Assembly: GCA_035582835.1 (NCBI GenBank)
Contig: JAYKAV010000678.1
Coordinates: 524,767-588,766 of the forward strand
Direction of reading: 5' to 3'
Length of the DNA stretch: 64,000 nt
Origin: Phoebastria nigripes
Lineage: Eukaryota > Chordata > Aves > Procellariiformes > Diomedeidae
Shown here: piece by piece, positions 35,111 through 45,835 of the stretch
How positions within the stretch are numbered: position 1 is the stretch's first letter
How the letters are laid out: every line of letters starts with the position of its first letter
Translations under genes and position numbers: made by a program
Notes under the pieces: model-generated
The model's database searches: none
What the model was told of the DNA's origin: nothing
Seen by the model: only the letters and a program-made list of their open reading frames with translations

Positions 35111-38100
35111 TCTTTCAACCTATTATATGAAATGAAAGTGCGAGTAAAAAAGGAAACCTAAGAGAATGTTTCTTTTTGTTTTCATTAAACATTTACTAAT
35201 CTGGGTAGGACTTTTTAAGGGTTTTCAGCATTTATTTGCTAGGAAATTATTTGGAATATTTTTGAAAGTATTTTAAAGCCATCATAGCTATTTAGGAAGA
35301 CTTACGAAATATTTTGAGATCATGTATGCCTTGATTGCTGTCTCACCATAAAAAAATCTTAAGCCCATCAAATTCATGATAGTGGTCACACACGCTGCTG
35401 AGTGGGTACAATCTCCTGCTGAAACTTGGGCTGCAGGATCAGGACCTTAACATGACATGGAGGATGGGGAGATATTGAGAGCTGACTTTTTGAAGCAGAC
35501 ACATGTTATTGATCTCGGGGGGGAAAAGTCTATTTCTACTTTTTTGGCAAGATCTCAAAGAGTTAATATAGTATTTCCAAAACAATGCAATCAGCTTAGG
35601 AGCAATGATTTTTCATTGGAGCTGGCACTCACTAAATTTTGTAGATCCATAATCTCGGTGATCCTTTTTTCTCATCAAGTCACGAAAACCTTAAAAATGT
35701 CTTGCAGGCTACCAATGTGTTCTTATCTTACCAAGAACAAGTACAACCTCATAAAAGCTGTTTGCATCTCCAATTCTGAATCCAGTCAAGCTATCATCAG
35801 ATTAAAGGGCATCATTTTTGCTCCTTTTTCTATTCATAGATTTATTGTTAACTTTGGCACCTTTTTTTGTTTTGCATTATTCCACACTACACTGCTCTAA
35901 AACTAGTTTTAATTTTAGTACCTACTATATATTTTGCTGCCATATCCTGGGAACAATCAATGACCTTTCTTAATAATGTATCACTTTACTGAATGTTACA
36001 CGTAATTAAAAAAATGAACACATGCTATATTTATATTTGGTAGTAAAAATTCCTTCTCAAATGATACTGCTATCAACACAATCATATAGACAGCCATTGC
36101 TATTAATGGTAAAGCACGAACAAAACCACAAATGTCAAGATTTAAAGGAACTGACCTCTCAGTAGTGTAATCATAACAACATGCACTTTCTTTTCTAGTT
36201 GATAGACTCCTACTTGCAATATTTTCCACTGCTTTGGATACAACCTATTCTGGTGCCATATCTTCACTGATTTCAACTGAATGTTGTCAGTCTGAAGACA
36301 GCAAAGAAGATAAGAATAAAGAGCCACTACTAAATAAGTTTATGTATTGTTACAGAATTGGGAAAGTGGTAGAGGTAGAATCATGATCATAAAGATATTA
36401 TATATAAAAAGCAGCTTCCTCCATGTAAGCAGTAGGGCAATTTATTGCCAAGACTGAAACTGCCCCTGGATCCTTTTACTTTTTTGACACAGCCAATTTT
36501 AGCATTTGTAAAGATATTCTGGCTCATATTAGCCCATGCAGCTAATCATCAGTCATTCCTAAAGGTTATTGACTGCCCCATTTTCCCTAAAGCTATATGC
36601 AGAAGCACATTACAGAAGTCCGTCAGTCATTTTCCTCCATTCCTAGCAGGTCCTCAAATCAGTTTGCAACTACCTCCACAGTGCATTCCCTATTGCTCAG
36701 CTTCCTATTAATTAATGAGATGCCCATGAGCCCAAGCCCCCTGGTTCACATCACTGCACACACAGTCAGCTAGCTCACCTGTGACTTTGCCGGGGTACGA
36801 GTTTGTGGCTGGCACCTTCCACAGTGAACTCTGGGCTAGGGAACGTGCTCTTTCTCTGCTGCAACATAGCCTCGCTGTTTTGTCTCCCTCGCTACAGGAT
36901 AGGGACAGTTTATTTTGAAAGGTTTAGTGGTTACTATTTTATACAAATTTTGTACACATGTTAATGTCTTAAAACACTTGACATATTAGACAGACATTGG
37001 ATATATTGCAATACAGTAAAACGTTTAAGGAAAGGAAGAAACACAAACACGCTATCCTTGCCTTTGCAGGTTTGGTTTCCTTTTTATGATTATTATAATG
37101 TTAAATGAAAAGAACCTGTTTTTTTAAAGGGGATTTTTTTCCTCCATTGTTTATTAGCCATGCATAACCGCTTAAATGGTAGGGTCACCTTTCCAGGTCA
37201 TGCATTTTGCATAGTCCCTCTTTGTGTATAAATATGGCTTGAGCCTTCAAACTCCAGCACACACTAACTCATGCTACAAGTAGTGTTTGTTTCCTTACTA
37301 TAGGCATTCAGTTTTCAACAGTGATGCCAAAGTTTACATTTTAGAAACAGCAAGCTGCCTCCTCTACTTAGTGTAGGAAGGGCCCCATGACAGCCACAAA
37401 GTAAAATGAATTAAGAAAATAGTCAGGTCTTTTGATAGGTAGCCTCCATTTTTCTGCAGTTCCTTTCCACTGTTTATGCTAGGTTACAAAGCAAGCAGGA
37501 AGCTAAGTTTTGTGCAGTAAGAAATGGCCAGTGCAATGTGTCCCTGCCATATCAGCTTGGATGAGCACACACTCCTGCCTTTGCCAGAAGGGCTCAGAGT
37601 TCCCAGACATCTTACAGGGTCACCTGGACACATGCAGGCTGTTACACCTGGCAGCAGCAACCCCTCTGTTGTGACATGTAGCCTGCATGCAGAGATGCCC
37701 TATACCACCAGAACCTCCAATCTGGGCAGAGGCCCTAGGCGTCTTCTGAAGTTTACCAGCTGTCTAGGTCTGCTGCCTCTTTTTTCTTCTCTGTGGCAAG
37801 TACCTCACACTTATCTGTGATCTGGTGAGTTGAGTTGTTACCCCTCTTTCTAGACATAAATAAACCTAAATTTAACCAAGAGGCTACGTAAGTGAGCTTC
37901 TGCCATTGCTTCCTTCTTCCCTGGCAGCAGGACTTCGTTGCAGGCTCTTGCCTCTGAATCATGCTTTCTCAGGGTGGTACATGCAGTGCAAAGAAAATTT
38001 AAGAATGGTGTGTGTAGGGATTAACTTAGAGTATTCCTGGAGAAAGGGCAGCATCTAGAACTACTTAACTGTGTAGGGTTTTTTTTGTTCAAGATTTGGT

Positions 38101-38315
38101 TTTGGTTTTTTTCCACATAAACACCAGCTTGCAATAACAGTTGGTGCTTTGCAATTAAATAATTTACCATCTGTATGATATTGTTGATACTCTCTTTGAA
38201 GCCACTACTACTGAATGTGTACTGTGCAACACTGAGCATGGTGACAGAGCTCAACAGCTAATAAATGATAATAAGAGGTTTGCTTCGTCACTTTCAGACC
38301 AGAAGAATGAGCTCA

Positions 38316-38359
38316 AGCTGATCTGGGAGTGTATTATAGCTGATCTGTGAGTGTATTAT
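38316..38359 (+). repeat. 22 bp tandem duplication
   Basis: The unit starting AGCTGATCTG at 38316-38337 is repeated directly at 38338-38359 with one substitution (G to T in the eleventh base). It is a recent local duplication. Confidence 0.88.
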
Positions 38360-38853
38360 TTCATCTCCCCTTCTATTTGTTCTTTTTACTGGTGGGAGTG
38401 ATCCATTGTCTCTAAAATCAAACTGCCCTTTGCAGTTGACTTCCCACTGACATGAGGAGCAGGCAGTGGTTTTGCTTCCAGATGAAACCTGAGGAGAACA
38501 AACATTTGTGAAGAATGCAGAATGGTGGCAGCCCAGTGAAGTGCCTGAGAGCAGTGTTCAACATGCTCACTAATAAGTGTCAGCTTGATTTGAATCACTT
38601 GCTAAAGTGCAGCCCAGCTGAAGCCAAAAGAACATACCTTTCCTCAATGAAATGGAATCCCAAGGCATAAATAAAAGATTTCACCTGGGAAGAGTGATTT
38701 ATTATCTCCATCCCAGGACAGATGCCTGTGATTTACCACACCTCCTTGTTTTAAAGCAGAAGCAAAAACAATCCCTTCCCCCAAAAGAACCCTAACCAGC
38801 AACCACCAGCACTATCTCCATTAGTTGGAAGAGAAGTCTAAGATGCATTTATA

Positions 38854-38890
38854 CCAGTGATTTAGTTGAAGTCAACAGAGTCATACAGAT
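38854..38890. repeat. Possible ancient interspersed-repeat fragment
   Basis: CAGTGATTTAGTTGAAGTCA followed by ACAGAGTCATACAGAT resembles the reverse orientation of the old amniote repeat core also suspected at 13.1, 45.1 and 55.1 kb. It is very short and diverged. Confidence 0.22.
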
Positions 38891-38965
38891 GGGAGAACAG
38901 ACCAAGTGAGAGACAAACTGGCTCCACGGTTCCAAAAATCATGAGAAATTCACTGATATTCATTT

Positions 38966-38980
38966 AAAAAAAAAAAAAAA
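38966..38980 (+). repeat. Poly(A) run
   Basis: An A-run of about 15 bases. Confidence 0.75.
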
Positions 38981-41165
38981 GACTATATCACAGTGGGCTT
39001 CTGTCCAATCTAAAACTCTGATCCCGTATCCCACTGAAAGGAGCCAGCTAATTCATTCCTGACCATATGGATGTTGTAAAGTTGTAGAGATCAAAACCCT
39101 CCCTGACAGAACCTTGGATCAACGAAAGAAAACATTTCTGCTCCCTCTTGAGTAGCCATTTCGGGTTTTACAGGGAGCCTGATCCATGTTGGGACAACAG
39201 TTTGAATGGCTTAGTCAATGCTAAAGAACGTTCACACAGCAGACACAATCAATAAAGCTTATAATTTATTTACTTCATTCCTGAGTCTGAGGGGTTTGAT
39301 TTAAGGAGCTGACACAGGATGTCAAAGTGAGGAGGGGCTTTCTGGGGTGAATGGCAGGTTTTAAATATTGTCTAGGTCTTAGGTAGATTCTCCATAGCCT
39401 CTTGCTCAGGGTTACATTGAAAACAAGACACTATTCATACACCCTCAGCAAATCACCGCACCGTGTCTGCTGCTAGCTGTTGCCATAAATTACGTATACA
39501 AAATTCAAAACCACTGGACAGTGATGACTGGGCCCCTCTTTGATTCCACTCACTCATGAAGCCTGAGCTTCTGTGGGTTGTGGGAGAAGCAGGCAGGATA
39601 AATGGTAATTACATACAGTCCCTAATTCCATCTTCCCTCCTTCTACTGCTTGACATCAGGAAAAGAAGGAATGGTAGGGAATCTGAGGTGGTCGCAAGTC
39701 AGGAATCACTGAGGGTACTTGTCTCTTTTTTCTGCCAAGTATCCTCACTTTTTCCCAACCTGAAAACTTCAGGGAAAACCCTAAGTAAATGACTATCAGC
39801 ATCAGCCAGCAAACGATATCCTTCTCTCGAGCAGGCAAGTTTACTCAGTTTCCCTACAATTTTACCTTTCTTTCCAGTATGAAGTAAATTATCTGTGGTG
39901 CTTACAATGTTGTTTGGAGTGCAGAGCACTTGCTGAGACAGTAAAATATTTTCAGGTGAAACAGTCCTTTACTGGAAAGCCTGTGCTTTAGTTTACTCAA
40001 GCTTTAAGCCAAAAATAGGAAGCCACTTCTGCCACAGGAACTGCTTAGTGTCTTCTTCTTTTCAGTCCTCAGCAAAGCGTCAGCCAGATTTAGCACAAAC
40101 TGATCACTGGTAGAGACAGCTCTGAATGCATGACCAGCCTTGAAAATTCTCATGCAGCAATAAATATGTTGAAGACACTGCATGAAAAGATCATTGAGTG
40201 ACTTGCCCCTTGTTCTCTCCTTCCAGGGTTTTATGATCCCTAATAAAGGTGAAAATGTGATGTGTGCATGATATGCTTATATATATTTCTTTACAAGATG
40301 CAATCTGTTGCCTAAACCTCTAGTCCCGTTTATGTCACAAAACATAAATAAACAACATAAATCCAGGGAAATAAAGAAATGTGAGCTTTTGCATGTGCTG
40401 CATTTGTACCAGTGCTGCCCTAATTTAATCTCTTGGGATTCCCTCCTGATGGGAGAAGTTCCACAGCGGCATAACAACACAGGACTGGAAACACCTCTTA
40501 GTCCAGAAATAGAGTGCCAGGTACTTGTACAGAGCAGTGCCCTCAGCCCTATGGCTACATCCTCTCCGATCAGAGCACACTGCTGGTACTTAGCCAGAGG
40601 GAGCCTGCACACGGGGAAGACAAGTGAAAAGTAAGTCAGTCTATGTCACCCCTGCTTTCCATACCAGAGCAAGAGCTACACCACAGCATAGTAAGGAGGT
40701 GGAGCTGAGGCTTCTCTGAGATCCACTCCAAGTATCTTCTGATACAATCATAGCAGGTTTTGCAGTGTCTAGACGGAGCCCAATCCCCTGTGCAGCATTC
40801 CTGTTTCCCCATGTGCTGCACAGCAAGGGCCATTACTGGTAGTCATGAAGGCACTAGAGAAATTGAAGTTTATTGTGAGAGTTCATTGGCCCTCCGAATA
40901 TGAGCTTTGAAGTTACTTCAGCAGCTCTTCTGCATTTCTCACGTCCTGCAAGAACTCAACCCAGAAATTATCCCTCCTCAACGTGAACCAGGTGGAATTT
41001 TCTTCTTAATGATCTCGGAAAGCACAGTGTCCATCCCAAGTACTTGGCAAGTACTGTACAGTATAGGTACATCAAAACCATAAGCAACTTTCACACTCAG
41101 AAAGAAATGTTAGCACTGGCTGCTGTACAAAAGGAACTATAAAACAACAAAGAGAGAAGCAGAGA

Positions 41166-41209
41166 CCATTTGGGATATTCCCAAATGGCAGGAAATACAA
41201 ATGGCAGGA
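41166..41209. repeat. 10 bp hairpin joined to an 11 bp direct repeat
   Basis: CCATTTGGGA (41166-41175), a TAT loop and TCCCAAATGG (41179-41188) form a perfect inverted repeat. The right arm overlaps AAATGGCAGGA (41183-41193), which is repeated exactly at 41199-41209. No function is assigned. Confidence 0.7.
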
Positions 41210-42041
41210 GTAAGGTAGATAAAAGATTCATGCATCAGACCAAAATATACTTTTTCTGTTCACAAAATTATACTTAAAAGGTATACTTTGTGTTTTACAA
41301 CTCAACCCCACATTGATAAAACTGCTATCTCTCAGCCACCTCTTTATCTAAAAGGTGCTCTTTGGTCCTGTCTGAGTGAGATGAAGAATGATTTATTTGT
41401 CAATCAGGGAATGGTCTGGAAAAGAAATTTTGCTCTTCTACTTTTTCTCCTATAAAACTGGAAAAAAACCCCCACTCTTTAGGCTAATGTACCAGTGTAC
41501 AACATGATCACCAGTCATTGCCACCTGTTCTGGCATTCAACATCAGAGATGCTGGAATTTCTGAAGGAACTGGAAAATGGCAGTGAATTTCCAATTTCTG
41601 GTACCAATATAGCAGGAAAAAAAATGCTGCCACTCTGCATGACCCAGTGCTGATTCTATCTGGAAGTACTGTCATTGGCTTTAACAACAAATCTTCCTTT
41701 TTCTGAGTAGTTGTACTTTGCAAGAATGTCTCTGTCTGCTTATGGGGGTCTAAGTAGAGGGAATGCCATTCTGTGCTTGAGTGAGATTTATTTCACGCTT
41801 GGCAAGAATTCACCAGTTTATTTGGGGGGGTTTAAACTTCTGTTTACAGAAAAGTGATGGGAAGAAAAAAATCTACTCTCTTTTGTGTCCAGATTTGGAG
41901 TTTTTAGAACTACTTTACATTGGAGAGAAGTTCTGGAAATCCCATCTCTATGTAATCTGATGTACCAATATAATGCAGGTCTGCTTGCTTTTACTCATTG
42001 CGTTGCCTGTCTGTTGCATTATTGCTGGATTGCTTCCAAAA

Positions 42042-42060
42042 ATCATCATCATCATAATAA
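42042..42060 (+). repeat. (CAT)n / (AAT)n microsatellite
   Basis: Four CAT units pass into ATAATAA. Confidence 0.65.
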
Positions 42061-43653
42061 AAGAACTTGTTCAGAAGATGTTTATCCAAATATCTAAACA
42101 GTTTTTTGAGGAACAAATCCATATTGAGCAGAGATATCATTTGCAGCAATAATGTCTGGAAGAAAAGAAAAATGAAAAGTGTCAGTCAAAGTAAACAGAT
42201 TCTATATTGCAGCCCCCACGAGGCCATGCTATGGTGTATAATATATTCAGTTGCTCACACCTAGCCCTATTTTCAAAGTCATAAACTGGGGTGGATTTGT
42301 CAGAGTTTCAAAAATGTAATTGTTTAGCTGTAAATTTTCCTGCTGGCAAGTTCCAGAGTTTTCAGATAATCCCAGGCAGGGATTCAAGCTTGCAGTCACA
42401 TACACAGTAGATGGTTCACAGGTAGCATGTGGAGTCTGCAAACCGTGCTGCCACAGAAGTTTTCAGGGGATCACGAGCTCCCTCAAGCACACAATGTAAT
42501 TTGAATATGTGATACACACATACTTCCATCATGGTGCACAAAGAGAGTGACATTATTGTGGATTGTGTATGATTAACGGTGGAAGTGCAGAGTAGGTTTG
42601 GAAGAGTGTAAATCACTCAAATTTTTTAGCATCTTGAGCAATAAGACGCATTCCCACTTGAAGCCATGTGGAGAGGGCTTGGCTCAGGCCTTATTTGAAA
42701 ATAGTCAAGGGAAACACCTGTGCCTCTGTTAGCATGAGGCATGGCCCATAGCTTCTTACTTTGGCTATTTTTCTCCTGACTACACAACTTATGTCCTGGC
42801 AGCAAGATCTCCTGAGGTTTTTTGTTTCATTTGAATGCTTATTTAGCTTCCATCTAAGTTATACAATGGGGCTTGAAGTGTTTATAGAAAAAGCTACAAA
42901 GGTAGCAGTCATACTGAAACCACTTCTTCGCGGGTAAACATGATGAGAGCTGATGTACATAAGAGGAAGGGAGAGAGAAGAGCATTTCCATTTCTCACTG
43001 GATTAGGAAGTCAAAGACTATTTCCCTGATTGAGCTGGAGTTTTCTCTCTCAAAGCACCACACACAGAGGCATTTATTTATCCTTAGTTGGAAGCAAAAC
43101 AATGCTGGAAGACTCCGGAGCATGGTGCCATGTCCCATCTCTCACATAGCCTTCCCTCTCTGTGGTTTGAAGGGTAGCACAAATCCTGCCAACATAGACT
43201 TTCCTCCCCCGAAATTCACTGCAAATAACCTTCACCCATTAAGTCTTAAAAAACCCAGAATCTATTGCAATAACTATAACCTTCCGAGTCCCTAAAATCA
43301 CATTATAGTGTATGAGCAAGAGAGTGAAACTATGACTCTTCCTCCATGCCTTTCTTTGACCTACTGCTGATCCATCACAAAGGGCCTCCTAACCCACTCA
43401 CTCACAGTGTCTGGGGCAGCTGCTGCAGATGCTGTCATGGGATTTACCTATGCATCTTGAAGGTCCATGTGTTTTTGGCCCTGCTGTGCTGTGGCACATC
43501 ACATGCCCCTTTACCTTCATGACCCCTCTCTTCCTAGGTGCTTCAGCTCACTGGAGTTCAAAGAGACATAGCTGGCAGGATGTCATCCAGAACATCTTGG
43601 TGAGCTCCTCTTTCTGAAATCACTAACACTCCGTGCCCACCTCAGTGTTACTT

Positions 43654-43669
43654 AAAAAAAAAAAAAAAA
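43654..43669 (+). repeat. Poly(A) run
   Basis: An A-run of about 16 bases, 130 bases left of LTR B. Confidence 0.75.
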
Positions 43670-43795
43670 GTAAAGAAAGGATACATTTTCCCAGTGTTTT
43701 GAATAGGAAAGCTACATCAGCCAACATTCCCTCCACCCTCAAATATTTGTCACAAGGCATTATGCAGAACTCAGGAAAAACTGTAAGGAGACTGG

Positions 43796-43800
43796 GTCAC
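43796..43800 (-). repeat. Target-site duplication (GTCAC), left copy
   Basis: GTCAC abuts the LTR terminus TGTAGTGG and recurs exactly at 44374-44378 beyond the opposite terminus. Confidence 0.9.
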
Positions 43801-43926
43801 TGTAGTGGTTTAACCCCAGCCAGCAACTAAGCACCACACAGCCGCTCGCTCACTCCCCCCCGGTGGGATGGGGGAGAGAATCGGAAGGATAAAAGTGAGA
43901 AAACTCGTGGGTTGAGATAAAGACAG

Positions 43927-43932
43927 TTTAAT
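43927..43932 (-). terminator. LTR B polyadenylation signal (ATTAAA)
   Basis: TTTAAT on the plus strand reads ATTAAA on the element's strand and is conserved with LTR A, followed by CTG and the shared CTCAACCCACGAG block. Confidence 0.7.
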
Positions 43933-44113
43933 AGGGAAAGCAAAAGCCGTGCACACAAGCAAAGCAAAACAAGGAATTCATTCACTACTTCCCATTGGCA
44001 GGCAGGTGTTCAGCCATCGCCAGGAAAGCAGGGCTCCATCACGCGTAACGGTTACTTGGGAAGACAAATGCCATCACTCCGAACGTCCCCCCCTTCCTTC
44101 TTCTTCCCCCAGC

Positions 44114-44159
44114 TTTATATACTGAGCATGATGCCACATGGTATGGAACACCCCATTGG
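44114..44159 (-). promoter_or_regulatory. LTR B core promoter (CCAAT and TATA boxes)
   Basis: On the minus strand CCAAT (44159-44155) precedes TATATAAA (44121-44114) with the same spacing as in LTR A. It would direct transcription leftwards. Present activity is unknown. Confidence 0.75.
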
Positions 44160-44373
44160 CCAGTTGGGTTAGCTGTCCTGGCTATGCTCCCTCCCAGCTT
44201 CTTGTGCACCTGGCAGACCATGGGAAGCTGAAAAGTCCTTGACTAGTAGACTGCTTAGCAACAACTAAAAACATCAGCGTGTTATCAACATTATTCTCAT
44301 ACTAAATCCAAAACATAGCACTATACCAACTACTAGGAAAAAATTTAACTCTATCCCAGCTGAAACCAGGACA

Positions 44374-44378
44374 GTCAC
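44374..44378 (-). repeat. Target-site duplication (GTCAC), right copy
   Basis: Exact match to 43796-43800, closing the LTR B insertion. Confidence 0.9.
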
Positions 44379-45412
44379 ACAGACCCAGACTAGAACAAAA
44401 CAGCTGAGGCTGAATCAAAGTTGCAAGCACTTTTCTCAGATGGCCCAGCATTTCCACAGCACCCTGCAGTACAAGCCTTGCCACTGACCTCAGTGGTGCA
44501 TGGAAACAAAGCAGGACTGGCCACAGACACCCAGAGCCTATGGTGGTGTTTACCCTGCCCTCTGCAGCTTCTGCCTTGTTTATATGCGGCAGGGCAGTTT
44601 GCAAACACCTAACACAGTGCTGCAGTTCAAGGTTTGTGATGTGGGGGATGTACACAATATTAAATGCACTCAGTTCTCTTTTCTGAGAACTTACATACTT
44701 CTTCAAAAATAATTGGAAGTAGAGCACAATGTTAGAGCATAATACTGAGTGCCAGAGAGAGAAACAGCTGTAAGTATTTGCTGTCTCTTTTTCCTCCCCT
44801 ATTGAAAACACACAGAAAGAATTGCCTTATCTCCATCTTCCTTGAATACCCCTGAAGATCAAGAGGCTGATAGTCAAAGGTATTATAAATTCCTCTGTAA
44901 CACAGTTCTCTAGCTGGTATCTGTAACTCTGTGCTTGCCTCAAGCTTTATCCGATAATTAATCAGATTGCCTTGGTCACACATACTTGGACTGTAAAATG
45001 CCTCTGCAAGAGACACTCACAACCAGCTCTGACTCCACACACACAAGGCTCTGATTTATTCATCAGTTTGGCCTGACTAGAAGCAAAGCTATTGTTTTTC
45101 ACCTGGGGTGTGATCCAGCACTCATTGATGTCAAAGGCAGTGCTCTCATTGACTTCCATGGGGCGCAGGATCAAGGCTTTCGCCCACCAGCAACTGACAG
45201 TAAGTCGTGCTGCTAGGGAGGGCAAGACTCCCAAAGGCAATTTAGAGTGCAACAAATTTACCATTGTGTGCTAGGTTACAGAAGATGCTCCTTATAATCA
45301 AACCATCCAGGCCCAGTATTTAGGTACCTGTGCTGAACGGCCATGACGCACTGGCTAAGCTCCCAAACCTCCGTTTCAGCCTCACTTAAATTCAGTGTAA
45401 AACCCTGAGGTC
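44379..45412. other. Unique sequence, no supported gene
   Basis: One kilobase with no recognised gene. A 169-codon minus frame (44302-44811) runs into LTR B and has no domain. A diverged ancient-repeat trace is suspected at 45110-45180. Confidence 0.55.
45110..45180. repeat. Possible ancient amniote interspersed-repeat fragment
   Basis: GTGATCCAGCACTCATTGA, then CTCATTGACTTCCATGGGG and GCAGGATCAAGG match the remembered pattern of an old amniote repeat (GATCCAGC, paired CATTGACTTCAATGG cores, CAGGATC). It is the clearest of four such traces in the window. No family name is assigned. Confidence 0.4.
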
Positions 45413-45835
45413 ATTTCCATCTTTTCTTTCTCTCTTTCTCTTCCTTCCTTCCTTTCTTCTTTTTCTTTCTTTTCCTTCCTTCCTTCCTTCCTTCCTCTCT
45501 TCCTTTCTTTCTTGTCTTTCTTTCTTTCCTCCTTTCTCTCTCTTTCCTTCTTTCCTCCTTTCTTTCTCTCTTCCTTTTCTTTTTTCTTTCTTTCTTTTCA
45601 CTTTCTTTCACTTCCTTTCTTTCATCTTTCTTTCTTTTCCTTTCATCTTTTCCTTTCTTCAACTCTCTCTGTTTCTCTTTCTTCCTCTTCCTCTTCCTCT
45701 TCCTCATTCCTTCTCTTTTACTTTCTTTCTCCCTCTCACTCTGCCATCTCTCTCCCCCCGCCCTACTTTCTCTCCCTTTCTCATCTCCTCTCTTCCTTTC
45801 TTCATTTCTTTCATAACCGACTTGTTCTTCTCAGT
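45413..45835 (+). repeat. Long polypyrimidine (CT/TTCC) tract
   Basis: About 420 bp that is nearly all C and T on the plus strand, made of mixed CTTT, CCTT, TTCC and CTCT units with rare A or G. It matches no single clean microsatellite and probably grew by slippage of several motifs. Such mirror-rich homopurine-homopyrimidine DNA can form triplex structures. Frames on both strands (Lys/Arg/Glu-rich on minus, Ser/Phe/Leu-rich on plus) are composition artefacts. Confidence 0.93.

Larger units (their letters stand above)
29641..43795. other. Unique sequence, no supported gene
   Basis: The longest repeat-poor stretch. No gene is recognised. It contains homopolymer runs (34699-34711, 35092-35110, 38966-38980, 43654-43669), a GC-rich patch (about 34250-34510), a 22 bp tandem duplication (38316-38359), a hairpin (41166-41188) and a (CAT)n run (42042-42060). 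Frames of up to 152 codons on both strands lack any domain signature. Sequence around 33940-34120 is rich in homeobox-type TAAT cores and could be a conserved noncoding element. Confidence 0.6.
43801..44373 (-). mobile_element. Solo LTR of an endogenous retrovirus, inverted (LTR B)
   Basis: Read on the minus strand this 573 bp element starts TGTCCTGGTTTCAGC (at 44373) and ends AACCACTACA (at 43801), flanked by the 5 bp duplication GTCAC. It has a CCAAT box (44155-44159), TATATAAA (44114-44121) and ATTAAA (43927-43932) in LTR order. It shares its U3 half and the 3' third with LTR A, for example CTGGCCAATGGGGT and CTCAACCCACGAG. The stretch between TATA box and polyadenylation signal differs greatly. 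The pair are thus sister subfamilies of one retrovirus family. No internal retroviral sequence adjoins it, so it is a solo LTR. Confidence 0.93.

Noticed and set aside
35457..35900. 147-codon plus frame in AT-rich DNA
   Set aside because: Starts with ATG but shows no recognised domain and has a hydrophobic low-complexity tail. Similar-length frames occur repeatedly in the window.
37229..37245. TATAAATA motif resembling a TATA box
   Set aside because: AT-rich DNA produces this often, and there is no CCAAT box, GC box or transcript start nearby.
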